Assembly: GCF_001187725.1 (NCBI RefSeq)
Contig: NZ_LGIQ01000009.1
Location: 380,859 to 444,858 of the forward strand
DNA length: 64,000 nt
Direction of reading: 5' to 3'
Origin: Brevibacillus reuszeri
Lineage (GTDB): Bacteria; Bacillota; Bacilli; Brevibacillales; Brevibacillaceae
A program made the position numbers and the translations under genes. The notes under the pieces were generated by a model. The model worked only from the letters and a program-made list of their open reading frames with translations. It was not told the DNA's origin and made no database searches. This document shows positions 45,639-53,951 of this stretch, one piece after another. The stretch's first letter is position 1; each line of letters begins with the position of its first letter.

Positions 45639-45760
45639 ACTGTTTTAACAAAATTCAAATTAAGTTATATCCCGAAACTACTGGTACTTTCATCGCATAA
45701 TAATAGGAAGAGGGGATTCTCATTCGAGGAACTACACGCCTTGCTGGATATTTAAGCTAT

Positions 45761-46147
45761 ATGTTTATTGTTTATTTCATACTGAACGCACTCATGCAAT
45801 ATGAGCTCGTATTAGTTGAACGAGCTAAGGAAACATTCAATTCCTTTCCGTCAAACTTATACAGTTCGCTTTATCCAACATTGATCGGGTTACTGTTCGC
45901 CCTTCCAAAATTTGTTCAAGTAATTAAAGCAGAGGGTCGCTGGAACTTTGATTGGATAAGAATCGTAGCCGTTGGAATACCTACCCTTTTCGGAGCTACT
46001 GTAATTCTCATCTACTTCTCGCCATTAGGGACATACTTTCCTTCCATTTCGATTCTCTCGGTTGGAACAAAGTTTTCCACTATTTGCGGAATAGTTTTGG
46101 GCTACTTAATTCTCTCATGTTTCCAAAAGTCAAATATCGATCCTTAA
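45761..46147 (+). CDS. Hypothetical membrane protein, about 128 aa
   Basis: About four hydrophobic spans (MFIVYFILNALMQY, LYPTLIGLLFALPKFV, IVAVGIPTLFGATVILIYF, ICGIVLGYLILSCF). The ATG at 45761 has no ribosome binding site. The frame continues upstream as IRGTTRLAGYLSY, and an ATT at 45722 sits six bases after AGGGG, so an ATT start or a mutated ATG is possible. Family unknown. Confidence 0.5.
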   Translation: MFIVYFILNALMQYELVLVERAKETFNSFPSNLYSSLYPTLIGLLFALPKFVQVIKAEGRWNFDWIRIVAVGIPTLFGATVILIYFSPLGTYFPSISILSVGTKFSTICGIVLGYLILSCFQKSNIDP

Positions 46148-46351
46148 ATCGGAAAAAATTAGGTGACATTTTCCTTTTTAAAGCATAACTATTGTGTTTA
46201 ATAATTCACTCAGGATAATCTATGCAAGCCTCCCTTCATTTCCGCATAACAAGCAATTGCTACACACTTTGTTCATCCCTTTTACCTCCATACATTTTGT
46301 ATAATCACATTCCATTCTCTATTGAGAATCATATTGATCTGAGGTGAAAAT

Positions 46352-46522
46352 GTGCTGCTCATAGTCCACGTCCTAACCATCTTAATTGCCATGTTCCTTA
46401 TAGCTCGATTGGCAAGTCTTTTTGGTGGCAAATGGAGTCCCTTTGCGAAAACAAATTGGAAGCAAGATTTCACTGCAGCACTTATCGGGACGATGATTCT
46501 CATTTGGGTTAGTTATTTTTGA
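46352..46522 (+). CDS. Small membrane protein, 56 aa
   Basis: GTG start at 46352 with GAGGTG upstream. Two hydrophobic segments (MLLIVHVLTILIAMFLIA and ALIGTMILIWVSYF) flank a short polar loop with KWSPFAKTNWKQD. The function is unknown. Confidence 0.5.
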   Translation: MLLIVHVLTILIAMFLIARLASLFGGKWSPFAKTNWKQDFTAALIGTMILIWVSYF

Positions 46523-46929
46523 ACATTATGTTAATATTACAAATCTGTAACACGAGACAACATTATTGATTTAAGCACGTCAAACAAGTAACAACTTATT
46601 TGAGTTGAATACCTTTGTGGATTTAGCTATCTGCTGTCGTCAAGAACATTCTCCTTGGGATCTAAGGAGTTCATGTTTTAATATTTGTCTTAGTGCATAG
46701 TGGTACTGTTGATGGTAGTAGGTCTCCAAGTACTTATACATGAGATGAGCAATGCACTTAGAGATTCAACTAATATCAATCGTGGCGTTGTCGGCTCCAT
46801 ACATTTAGTGTTCGTGAGCGCTCTGATTTTTTTACACGGCATCCGTTTGTGTAGGATCGATGGCGTGAGATGCCCCCATTCGTTCTCTTAGCTGGAATCG
46901 GGATGAAACCTATTTTTTATAGCAAGAAA
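46523..46929. other. Intergenic, no supported gene
   Basis: A 63-codon plus-strand frame at 46700-46891 is partly hydrophobic but has no ribosome binding site. Nothing else is recognised. Confidence 0.35.
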
Positions 46930-46963
46930 AAAGAGAAAGAGCTACGGTTTGTTCGCAGCTCTT
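46930..46963 (-). terminator. Rho-independent terminator of the permease operon
   Basis: AAGAGCT (46937-46943) and AGCTCTT (46957-46963) form a stem; on the minus strand it is followed by a T/C-rich run. It lies 46 bp past the NCS1 permease stop. Confidence 0.65.
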
Positions 46964-47008
46964 GGGCAATATCGGTCCGTATCATTTTTCTATAAGTTTC
47001 TCTCTTTT

Positions 47009-48433
47009 TTACGCACTGATCCTTGTCAGTTTCTCCTGCTGTTTATAGACTTGTCCAGTTAGCCTTTGATGCAAATAATAGCCCAGCCCCGTGAGGATCA
47101 GGCAAATTGCTGATTGGAAGTATTCTGGCGGCGTTACTTGATAGATAAAGAATCCGATCACTGTCCAAATGAGTGCCGGTACATTCCAGCCGTTTGTGTA
47201 GCGGTAGATGCCATGATCATCAAAGAGCTGGTCGACAACCAGCCTTCCTTTTTTCACCAACACATAATCAGTTATCAAAATAGCAGCCAATGGCGCGTAG
47301 AAAATTCCGGAGACCGTCATCGTCGCTTGCATTTTATCTAGCATCATTGGGAAAATGGACAAGCCGACGCCAATGACGGAAACGATCAGCGTGGCCCAAA
47401 AGCGGCCGAGCTTTGGAATCATATTTACAACCGAGAGCGATCCGGTATAGATGTTCAAGACGTTGATCGTCCAGTTATCCAGCACGACCAGAAGCAGGAT
47501 GATGAATAGGGCTATGCCGCTGCTCGCAATAGAAGCTGCTCCCTCCAGCCCATTTGGCACTTTTCCGAGTGTTGCAGCCGCAGAATAAGCGCCGACAAAC
47601 GCTGAGGTAAATGTACCGATGCACGCTGCTGCCATGGTGCCGATCCACATGTCAACGCGGGTTCGCGAGTAGCGGCAAAAGTCCGCCGCATCTGTGGTCA
47701 TCGACAACCAAATCGCTGTCAATGAGTTCAAGGAAACGATGAATGCGCCCCACCCCCAACCGATTGTTCCTTCATATCCGAACACTTTGGGTATCGCATA
47801 GTTCGGATCATCATGGGTCATGAACAGATAACAGACGAAAATCAGTGCGATAAGTTTGATTGGCAGTGCCACGCGAGATAGAAACTTAAGCCAGTTGTAA
47901 CCGAAAGTGGCAATAACAATTTGGAATATTGCAAAAGTTAAGCTTACAGCGATAACGCTCACTTCCGTCTGAAACAGCTTGTTGATGACCACTACGATAG
48001 CGGCCGCCCCCACGATGGTTTGAATGGAAAACCAATAGATGGCCGTGATCGCACGAAAAAGCGACACTGTGTATTTTGATCCTCTGACGCCATAGACCAT
48101 CCGCGTTGCAACCGCACCTGATACGCCGTGATCAACGCCTATCGTAGCCATGACGAGATAAGCGCCAAACGCGACCGCGATCCCCAGGATAACGGAGGTA
48201 ATCGCCGCCCAGAATGATAAGCCAGACGCAACCGCAACGCCGCCAATCAGAATCATGCCAGGATTCATTAAAAAATTGATAACCATGAAAAAAATGTCAT
48301 ACCATTTCACTGTTCTCTTTTCTTCAGGGACTTGTTCGATTCCATACTGCTCTACGTTTTTCGGTTGGCGATATTTTTTGAACACATCTTTATCAGTATG
48401 AGCACTCTGATTTATTTCCACGCGCTTTAACAC
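47009..48433 (-). CDS. NCS1-family purine/cytosine permease-like transporter
   Basis: 474 residues with about twelve membrane spans. Family features: an N-terminal EQYGIEQVPEEKRTVKWYDI, NPGMILIGGVAVASGLSFW, VDHGVSGAVATRMVYGVRG and the DAADFCRYSRT region in the middle. NCS1 proteins import nucleobases, hydantoins, thiamin or allantoin with Na+ or H+. GTG at 48431-48433 overlaps the M20 gene by seven bases; a second GTG 12 bases in is better spaced from AGGAG. Transport partner of the upstream M20 hydrolase. Confidence 0.9.
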   Translation of the reverse strand: MLKRVEINQSAHTDKDVFKKYRQPKNVEQYGIEQVPEEKRTVKWYDIFFMVINFLMNPGMILIGGVAVASGLSFWAAITSVILGIAVAFGAYLVMATIGVDHGVSGAVATRMVYGVRGSKYTVSLFRAITAIYWFSIQTIVGAAAIVVVINKLFQTEVSVIAVSLTFAIFQIVIATFGYNWLKFLSRVALPIKLIALIFVCYLFMTHDDPNYAIPKVFGYEGTIGWGWGAFIVSLNSLTAIWLSMTTDAADFCRYSRTRVDMWIGTMAAACIGTFTSAFVGAYSAAATLGKVPNGLEGAASIASSGIALFIILLLVVLDNWTINVLNIYTGSLSVVNMIPKLGRFWATLIVSVIGVGLSIFPMMLDKMQATMTVSGIFYAPLAAILITDYVLVKKGRLVVDQLFDDHGIYRYTNGWNVPALIWTVIGFFIYQVTPPEYFQSAICLILTGLGYYLHQRLTGQVYKQQEKLTRISA

Positions 48434-49752
48434 TCCTTTTCTTTTTCGTCACCGCCTAAAATTCCATACCATTTCAACGCTGACAAAATCAGCACCTTCG
48501 TCACCTCGAACAGCGAGTCTAGCTCCACGTACTCGTCTGGCCCGTGCGGTTGCGCACCGACCGGCCCGTAAATCACGCCCGGAATGTTGCGACCTGCATA
48601 CCAGGCCACATCGCACACGGCTACAAATCCTTGATACACCGGTGAGATTCCAAATGCTGCTTGACCGTCGGCAATGATTTTGACGATATCATGATCCAAT
48701 GGCGTATTGACTGGCGGGAAGTCAACACCACGCAGCCCCCATTCCACTATAGGCGGATTTTCGCGCAGCCAGCTGTCGGTAATGGCCGCTGCACTAACTG
48801 CTGCTTCAAATTCTCGCTTGATGTCTTCCGAGTTCTCCGTCGGCAAATACTTGATGTCGTACTCAATGACGCAATAATCCGGAATAATCGCTGGATTCGT
48901 TATCGTTTCAGGAATGCCGTTTTTGACACCTGCTCCCGCCAGCATAACGCCCGCGTTGATCGCGTTTGCCCCTGGAGGCAGCAGCGGGTGACGTCGATTC
49001 AAACCCCAGTCTCGTTCCAGCTCCGAGGTTGCCTGAATGATTTTCATTGCCTTCTCAATCGCATTCACGCCGGTCCGCTCATAACCGGGATAAATGTGAC
49101 GATAGCGCCAAGCCGAGTGTCCAGCGACTCCTTTTACCGAAACCCGCGCCCAATGAAGTCCGCCTTCTACCGGATTGACGGTGCCGTCGGTCGGTTCCGT
49201 GACGATTACGCCGGCACCGCGATACCCGCGGTCCAGCACAGCGCGAGTGCCAGCTCCGCCGTTCTCTTCATCAATGACGATATGGAGATCCAGATCAGAG
49301 TTCAATTCCACTCCCAATTCCGAGAGAAACTTGGCCACCATGATATTGCTCACCACTCCCGCCTTCATGTCCATGGAGCCTCTCCCATACAGCCTGCCTC
49401 CATGAATCTCAGCCTTCCAGGGATCGACGCTCCAGCGACTCATGTCCCCTTCCGGAACGACATCGACATGGCCATTCAGGATAAGCGTTTTGTCTCGAGA
49501 TTTTCCTTTTATGGACGCCACTACGTTGGGTTGTCCCTCATATACATCCCACTTATCTACGGTAAGTCCCATCGAAAGCAAGTAATCCTTCAGGAACTCC
49601 TGTAGCTTGTCACTTTCACTCGCTTCAGGTCGCTCCAAAAAATTCGGATTCACACTTTTGAAACGAACCAGTTCTTGCAACAGTTCGACGATATGCTGCT
49701 GATTGTGCTCGACCCATTCCTGTACGATTCCTTTCCAATCTTTTGCCGCCAT
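48427..49752 (-). CDS. M20-family metallohydrolase (ArgE/DapE/carbamoylase type)
   Basis: 441 residues. Metal-binding motifs: HVDVVP, the Asp in GRGSMDMKAG, the catalytic Glu pair in IVIDEENGGAGT, and a late His in QPHGPDEYV. The ATG at 49750-49752 has AAGGAGG upstream; the frame is open 267 bases further but that part is decayed sequence from other genes. Such enzymes cleave N-acyl or N-carbamoyl amino acids. Coupled to an NCS1 permease it would fit hydantoin or N-carbamoyl amino acid use; substrate inferred only. Confidence 0.88.
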   Translation of the reverse strand: MAAKDWKGIVQEWVEHNQQHIVELLQELVRFKSVNPNFLERPEASESDKLQEFLKDYLLSMGLTVDKWDVYEGQPNVVASIKGKSRDKTLILNGHVDVVPEGDMSRWSVDPWKAEIHGGRLYGRGSMDMKAGVVSNIMVAKFLSELGVELNSDLDLHIVIDEENGGAGTRAVLDRGYRGAGVIVTEPTDGTVNPVEGGLHWARVSVKGVAGHSAWRYRHIYPGYERTGVNAIEKAMKIIQATSELERDWGLNRRHPLLPPGANAINAGVMLAGAGVKNGIPETITNPAIIPDYCVIEYDIKYLPTENSEDIKREFEAAVSAAAITDSWLRENPPIVEWGLRGVDFPPVNTPLDHDIVKIIADGQAAFGISPVYQGFVAVCDVAWYAGRNIPGVIYGPVGAQPHGPDEYVELDSLFEVTKVLILSALKWYGILGGDEKEKEC

Positions 49753-49774
49753 ATTGATTCCTCCCTTTTTCAAA

Positions 49775-49819
49775 TTAAGCCAATTCGCCACCATCAATCG
49801 GAATCTGCTGTCCCTTGAT
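49775..49819 (-). pseudogene. SDR C-terminal tail remnant
   Basis: The frame encodes IKGQQIPIDGGELA and a stop, which is the standard last strand of short-chain dehydrogenases (G-Q-x-I-x-V/I-DGG). A stop codon precedes it. It is all that is left of an SDR gene that once lay upstream of the M20 gene. Confidence 0.55.
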
Positions 49820-49867
49820 TTAAGCCGACGATGTGCTCGACGCTCCGATTCGGTGCGTAACGACCTC

Positions 49868-50107
49868 CTAGGCGATCGGTTCACAGGAAAAAAATTTTGC
49901 AAGACGCTGCATCGTGATCTGCATATACATATTGGTCCCCGAAAACGGAATTTTGGGGTTGGTGCAGTTTGTTTCTTTAAACATATCGGGTAAAACGGAT
50001 AATGAGAGCTTCTGCACAATCTCTGTCACTGTCATCTGTGTAGATTGAAGCAGGTAAGAGTGGGCATGAACGTCAATCGCCTTGATACCGCGCAAATCAA
50101 CTGTCAC
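49868..50107 (-). pseudogene. Amidohydrolase N-terminal fragment
   Basis: GTG at 50105-50107 after AAAGGAGG opens MTVDLRGIKAIDVHAHSYLL, with the DVHAH metal motif of amidohydrolase-2 enzymes. The frame continues for 79 residues (about 300 more would be expected) and then runs into unrelated sequence near 49868. The start signals are intact, so a truncated peptide may still be made. Confidence 0.65.
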
Positions 50108-50296
50108 TGTTTTCTTCCTCCTTTATTTCGAACTCGCAAGAAAAGATTTGCAACAATTATGCCATCGTTGTTTTCGTGTAAAACCAGCAATTTAGACGCT
50201 CATTTTGCGACAGAAATTTTTCAGTGAAAAAATTTAACGAAAAATATTTTTCAGAACATTTTAAATCAAATCTATTTTCTGAACGAATCGTTTTGA

Positions 50297-51016
50297 ATTA
50301 TCCTGTTCACTGTACGTCCTTCAAGCAGGCTCATCCCCCTGACCATTGCCCATTTCCAGCATCGGTTAGCGAATATCCAGTTTTATCACGGAGATTTGGT
50401 TCAATCGAAGAAATACTTTCTGGAGTCAATGGACGCTTGCTTGCCGACCAACAATTACGGGCTGATCGCGTTTAACCTAAGCATGCTGGGCCAGGTTTAC
50501 CGATTCATGAACGATTTGGACATAGCCATCTATTATATCAAGCAAAGCCTGTCATATTCGGAGCAATATCGCATCTCCTACACCCAGATGCATTCTCTCT
50601 GGAACCTGTCCGAAATCTATTTGGCGAAAAATGATCTGAACAAGGCCGGGCCGCTCATTCATCAGACACTTGAAATCTCCAGACACTGTGACGAGGCTTC
50701 AAAGGTATTTCCGTACAGCTCGATGGTGAAGCTCCTGCGTTTGCCGGGTGAGTACACACAATCATTTGAATGGGGAAAAGATGCGCTGAGTCACGCCAAC
50801 AGGTTTGATATTGAGCCGGATATCGGCTGGATTTACATGGAGCTGGGGCGTACCTATTTGGAGGCTGGACATGCTGAAGAAGCTCATTTCCATCTGAGAA
50901 AAGCGGAAGAGAAGCTGACGCGCCAGCTCAATCCAATTATTCAACGGAGTATCCCCTTCCCATTGAAGATACTGATACCCTTACCCGGTTCGCTGATCAC
51001 TAATTCATGGACTTGA
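50297..51016 (+). pseudogene. TPR-repeat protein fragment
   Basis: An open frame with no good start (nearest ATG-like GTG/ATG sites lack ribosome binding sites) encodes at least four tetratricopeptide-like units: HRLANIQFYHGDLVQSKKYF, LSMLGQVYRFMNDLDIAIYY, LWNLSEIYLAKNDLNKAGPL and YMELGRTYLEAGHAEEAHFH. These look like the C-terminal part of a MalT/LuxR- or Rap-like regulator. Both ends appear broken: the frame runs into unrelated sequence after about 50940. Confidence 0.55.
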
Positions 51017-51159
51017 AAATGCCGGATTTGCATTTGCAGTCTAATTCGCCCGCTATTACCGCAGGAATAAGCTTGCCAAACGTCGGTGGAACGGATTTTG
51101 ATGGAAATTTAAGATTTCAAGGTGAGATTGTGGATATCGGTGCCTATGAAGCGAAGTAA
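51007..51159 (+). pseudogene. Beta-helix surface protein, C-terminal fragment
   Basis: The frame encodes MPDLHLQSNSPAITAGISLP followed by NVGGTDFDGNLRFQGEIVDIGAYE. This is the characteristic end of choice-of-anchor-Q/right-handed beta-helix (pectate-lyase-like) proteins. The several-hundred-residue body is absent. It overlaps the end of the TPR fragment by ten bases in another frame. Confidence 0.6.
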
Positions 51160-51345
51160 TGTTCGATTTAGCGAGTGTGTTGTTTTCCGATTCGTCCATA
51201 GATCAAGGAATGTAACACATACTCTACTACATCGCAAACGCCTGTTATCTTAAGACTCTCGGACTTCATAGGCATTGCGCGATCTATTTGAAATTCGGCC
51301 ATTTCACTCCTGCCCAAGTTATCTCATTCTCCATCATTAAACGGT

Positions 51346-51412
51346 CGCACGCCTTTCTTGACGGCAAAAGAGATGACAAAGAAGTCATCTCTCCAACTAG
51401 AGGTTACTTTTA
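51346..51412 (-). repeat. Dispersed repeat with 9-bp hairpin, copy 1
   Basis: CGCACGCCTTTCTTGACGGC and following bases align with 61801-61868. Inside, AGAGATGAC (51369-51377) and GTCATCTCT (51384-51392) form a perfect hairpin that on the minus strand is followed by TTTT, so it may serve as terminator of the Rieske gene. Confidence 0.5.
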
Positions 51413-51420
51413 GGTTAGAA

Positions 51421-53178
51421 TTACGCCTCTTCGAATAGTCGCTCACCCCGGTGCAGCCGAGTAGCAATACGGGCGATATGCGGCTGTTCACGGGGTGTGG
51501 GCGCATGGACCGCCAAATAGCGGGTTGCCGCCAGAAGCATTGTTTCTCCAGCACGGATGGCGAAGGCGTCGTTGCGTGTTGCCCATAGCTCATATTCGAC
51601 GACCGCCGCTTCGTACATTTGAAACGAATGGAATTCGGCATCTTCGCGTAAGAGCGCATGACCTAAAGTATTAAGCAGAGCGTTAGGGTCGCCGCCTGCG
51701 TGAAGGAAGCCGGCTGTCCAGCGGGCAGCTTCGTTCACTTGCTGGCGTTGATCCAAAATTTCAAGCAGCCGCTCCGGATTGGTAGTGTCGACGGCGGGGA
51801 CGGCCGAGGCATCCGGACGTTGTGCGGAAGGTATATTCAAAAAACGGTCCAAATAAATTCTGATTAACCCGTGATAGATCGCCCGAATGAGCAATGGATG
51901 GTTCGAGCGACGCAAACGCTCATGCATGGCATGGTTATACGTAAAGGTATGCAAAACGGAGATCCAATCCCCGAAATCATTCTGGGTATGGAAGCGGACG
52001 ATTCGTTCCGCTGCGGCCAAAGTAACCAGTTGGGCCAGGTGGGCTGGATGTACGCCGGAATTCAAGAGCTCTGTCACAAGGTTCACCGTTTCAAGGGGTT
52101 CATCGCTTAACAGCTGTTTCACGATTCTCTCCTCATCTGCTGCGGAAATATCCGTAAATGGCTCGGCCAAAGAAAAGCTATCCAGCTGGGCGAAAACTTC
52201 CTTTAGGGGGTCGACCAGATCAACTGGGGACTGCCACTGATGTAGTTCCTCGCTCCGGGTCGGATTGGCGAGGAGCCGAACCAGTGAGGTCAGCGTCTGA
52301 TCGGTGTGCGCTTCGCCGATAAGGCCAATCGCTTCATAGGCTTTATTATGGAAATCGAAGGTATGGCCACCGTCCAAATAAAAGTGGTCAGTCACCGCTA
52401 TCAACATCATCTCCGAAAGCTGCTCCAGAGAAGTCCCCTGGTGGATCGCCGTGAGCAACACTCTTTCAGCCCCTTGTGTGTCGCGGACCTCGATACAGTT
52501 GCGGTACCATTCCGTCAGACGCTCGAACGGAACGTCAGCCACCGGTAGCGGCTTTAGAAGATGCCGAGCTGCGGCACCGGAGCTGTTGCGAGCCACATGA
52601 AGCAACCCTTGATAAAGAGCGAGTATCGTTCCTGCTTTATCTAACTTCGGCAGTACATTGGCCATCGCGGTAAGGATGGTGAGCCCAGAATTCCAGCCTC
52701 TTCCATAGACGGTACCGAATTTGATGCCAACCTCCATGATTTCCGTTGCTGGAACGCCGGCTTCCACTAATCCGACGACAGCTTTGGCAATCACAAGACC
52801 CAGATTTTGCTCCAGTCCTTCCCGCAATCGAAGCTTGTATTTCTCAATGCTGTTCGTCTGCTTTGGATGCGGATTCACCCAAACTACCTCTTTTTCCACT
52901 TTCACTTCATAGGATGGAACATCGTCCGCCCACGGATCCAACGTTCCACCGCTACAGACGTCAAAGCGAGCATGATGCCAATGGCAGGTGAGTATCCCGT
53001 CGCACAAGCTACCCATATGCAAGGGAAATCCCAAGTGTGGACAGCGATTATCTACGGCATAAACCTGTTCCTCATGATAAAACACGGCGATCCCGCCGTG
53101 GATTACCTTATGGCCCTTCTCTTGGATCGACGCCAGTGTACCCGCGTTGATCCACGGCTGGCTTTGGGTTTGTTGCAT
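51421..53178 (-). CDS. Rieske 2Fe-2S protein with large helical C-terminal domain
   Basis: 585 residues. Residues 1-110 are a Rieske domain with both ligand pairs intact: Cys46-x-His48 (CPHLG) and Cys65-x-x-His68 (CHWH). The remaining 470 residues are all-helical (LREGLEQNLGLVIAKAVVGL, LYQGLLHVARNSSGAAARHL, IYHGLIRIYLDRFLNIP) with several conserved-looking His residues. It does not match the usual ring-hydroxylase catalytic domain. No membrane anchor or signal peptide. ATG at 53176-53178 has AAGGAGG upstream. Single gene; the role is unknown, presumably a redox enzyme receiving electrons through the Rieske centre. Confidence 0.8.
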   Translation of the reverse strand: MQQTQSQPWINAGTLASIQEKGHKVIHGGIAVFYHEEQVYAVDNRCPHLGFPLHMGSLCDGILTCHWHHARFDVCSGGTLDPWADDVPSYEVKVEKEVVWVNPHPKQTNSIEKYKLRLREGLEQNLGLVIAKAVVGLVEAGVPATEIMEVGIKFGTVYGRGWNSGLTILTAMANVLPKLDKAGTILALYQGLLHVARNSSGAAARHLLKPLPVADVPFERLTEWYRNCIEVRDTQGAERVLLTAIHQGTSLEQLSEMMLIAVTDHFYLDGGHTFDFHNKAYEAIGLIGEAHTDQTLTSLVRLLANPTRSEELHQWQSPVDLVDPLKEVFAQLDSFSLAEPFTDISAADEERIVKQLLSDEPLETVNLVTELLNSGVHPAHLAQLVTLAAAERIVRFHTQNDFGDWISVLHTFTYNHAMHERLRRSNHPLLIRAIYHGLIRIYLDRFLNIPSAQRPDASAVPAVDTTNPERLLEILDQRQQVNEAARWTAGFLHAGGDPNALLNTLGHALLREDAEFHSFQMYEAAVVEYELWATRNDAFAIRAGETMLLAATRYLAVHAPTPREQPHIARIATRLHRGERLFEEA

Positions 53179-53430
53179 TCTTACCCCTCCTTAATAATCT
53201 GTATTTTCAAACAAATTTATCACCACTTATTAACATTGTCAACATTTTAATTTGTAATGTATGGTATTGTCGCTGGTAATTAATCTTATGTAAAGTACTA
53301 GGGACAATTTGCTATAGAGTGCTGTTAAATGGCCTTGTTATGCCTTTCCGCCGTATCATGTGCGGTATGAGTGGGTTGGCTCCCATATCGATAGGCAACT
53401 CTCAAAACTATAACTGGGTGTACATGAACA
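53179..53430. other. Intergenic region upstream of the Rieske gene
   Basis: AT-rich, with TTGTCAACATT / TAATGTATGGTATTGTC at 53236-53273 that may hold the promoter of the Rieske gene. No coding feature. Confidence 0.35.
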
Positions 53431-53461
53431 AAAAAACCAGCCAAATGATATTTGGGCTGGT
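53431..53461 (-). terminator. Terminator of the decayed VWA gene copy
   Basis: ACCAGCC and GGCTGGT form a stem; on the minus strand a T-run follows. The same hairpin, with small changes, closes the intact VWA gene at 61886-61918. Confidence 0.65.
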
Positions 53462-53477
53462 CTCGATTTGTTACTAT

Positions 53478-53640
53478 TGAATGAAGCCATTTTGAACGAT
53501 CTTCAGTGAGATACGATGGGAACTCTGCAAGAGAACGTTTGAACAACTCTTTGCCGGAGATCCGTTCAAGATGAGTGCAACTAAAGAAGTTTGTGTTGTC
53601 GAAAAATCGTCCCTGAAGGTTATCAAGCTTATTGAGTCGG
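53478..53640 (-). pseudogene. VWA-domain gene, 3' fragment (partial duplicate of 61930-62730)
   Basis: The frame encodes LNKLDNLQGRFFDNTNFF, SCTHLERISGKELFKRSL and AEFPSYLTEDRSK, nearly identical to the last 55 residues of the intact VWA protein. A one-base shift after that removes the original stop. Upstream the similarity ends abruptly at about 53640, next to an amidohydrolase fragment. Confidence 0.8.
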
Positions 53641-53654
53641 AAGAACAACGTTTT

Positions 53655-53903
53655 CTAAGAGCTACTTTTATGCTTTTCTTTCATAAATAATTCAAAAAAG
53701 GAACTATTACCAATAATCAATCGATCATCGAATTCATATATCTTTGTCTCGGGACCGATGAATGCCTTTACTTCTTGTTTCGAACATACCGCTACAATTC
53801 TATTTCCAACTATCGCAATGGAGGCTGGCTTGGGCTCATCCTCTAGACATGTAAAAACGGCATTCCCTGAAAGAATCACATCTGCGTTTATTTCTTTTCC
53901 CAT
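53655..53903 (-). pseudogene. Amidohydrolase (YtcJ-like) N-terminal fragment
   Basis: 82 codons from ATG 53901-53903 with GAGGAG upstream. ADVILSGNAVFTCL, ASIAIVGNRIVAVCSKQEVK and FIGPETKIYEFDDRLIIG match the start of amidohydrolases of the YtcJ/AepA type (500 residues or more). After this it ends in unrelated residues, and all catalytic residues are missing. Confidence 0.65.
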
Positions 53904-53951
53904 CTTTCATTCAACTCCTCATTTTCTTCTTACACCCTTCTACGTTATCCT

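Noticed and set aside
46700..46891. 63-codon hydrophobic plus-strand frame
   Set aside because: No ribosome binding site or homology; the composition is not convincing.
49753..50019. N-terminal extension of the M20 protein
   Set aside because: The frame is open but covers remnants of an SDR and an amidohydrolase; the ATG at 49752 has a strong ribosome binding site.
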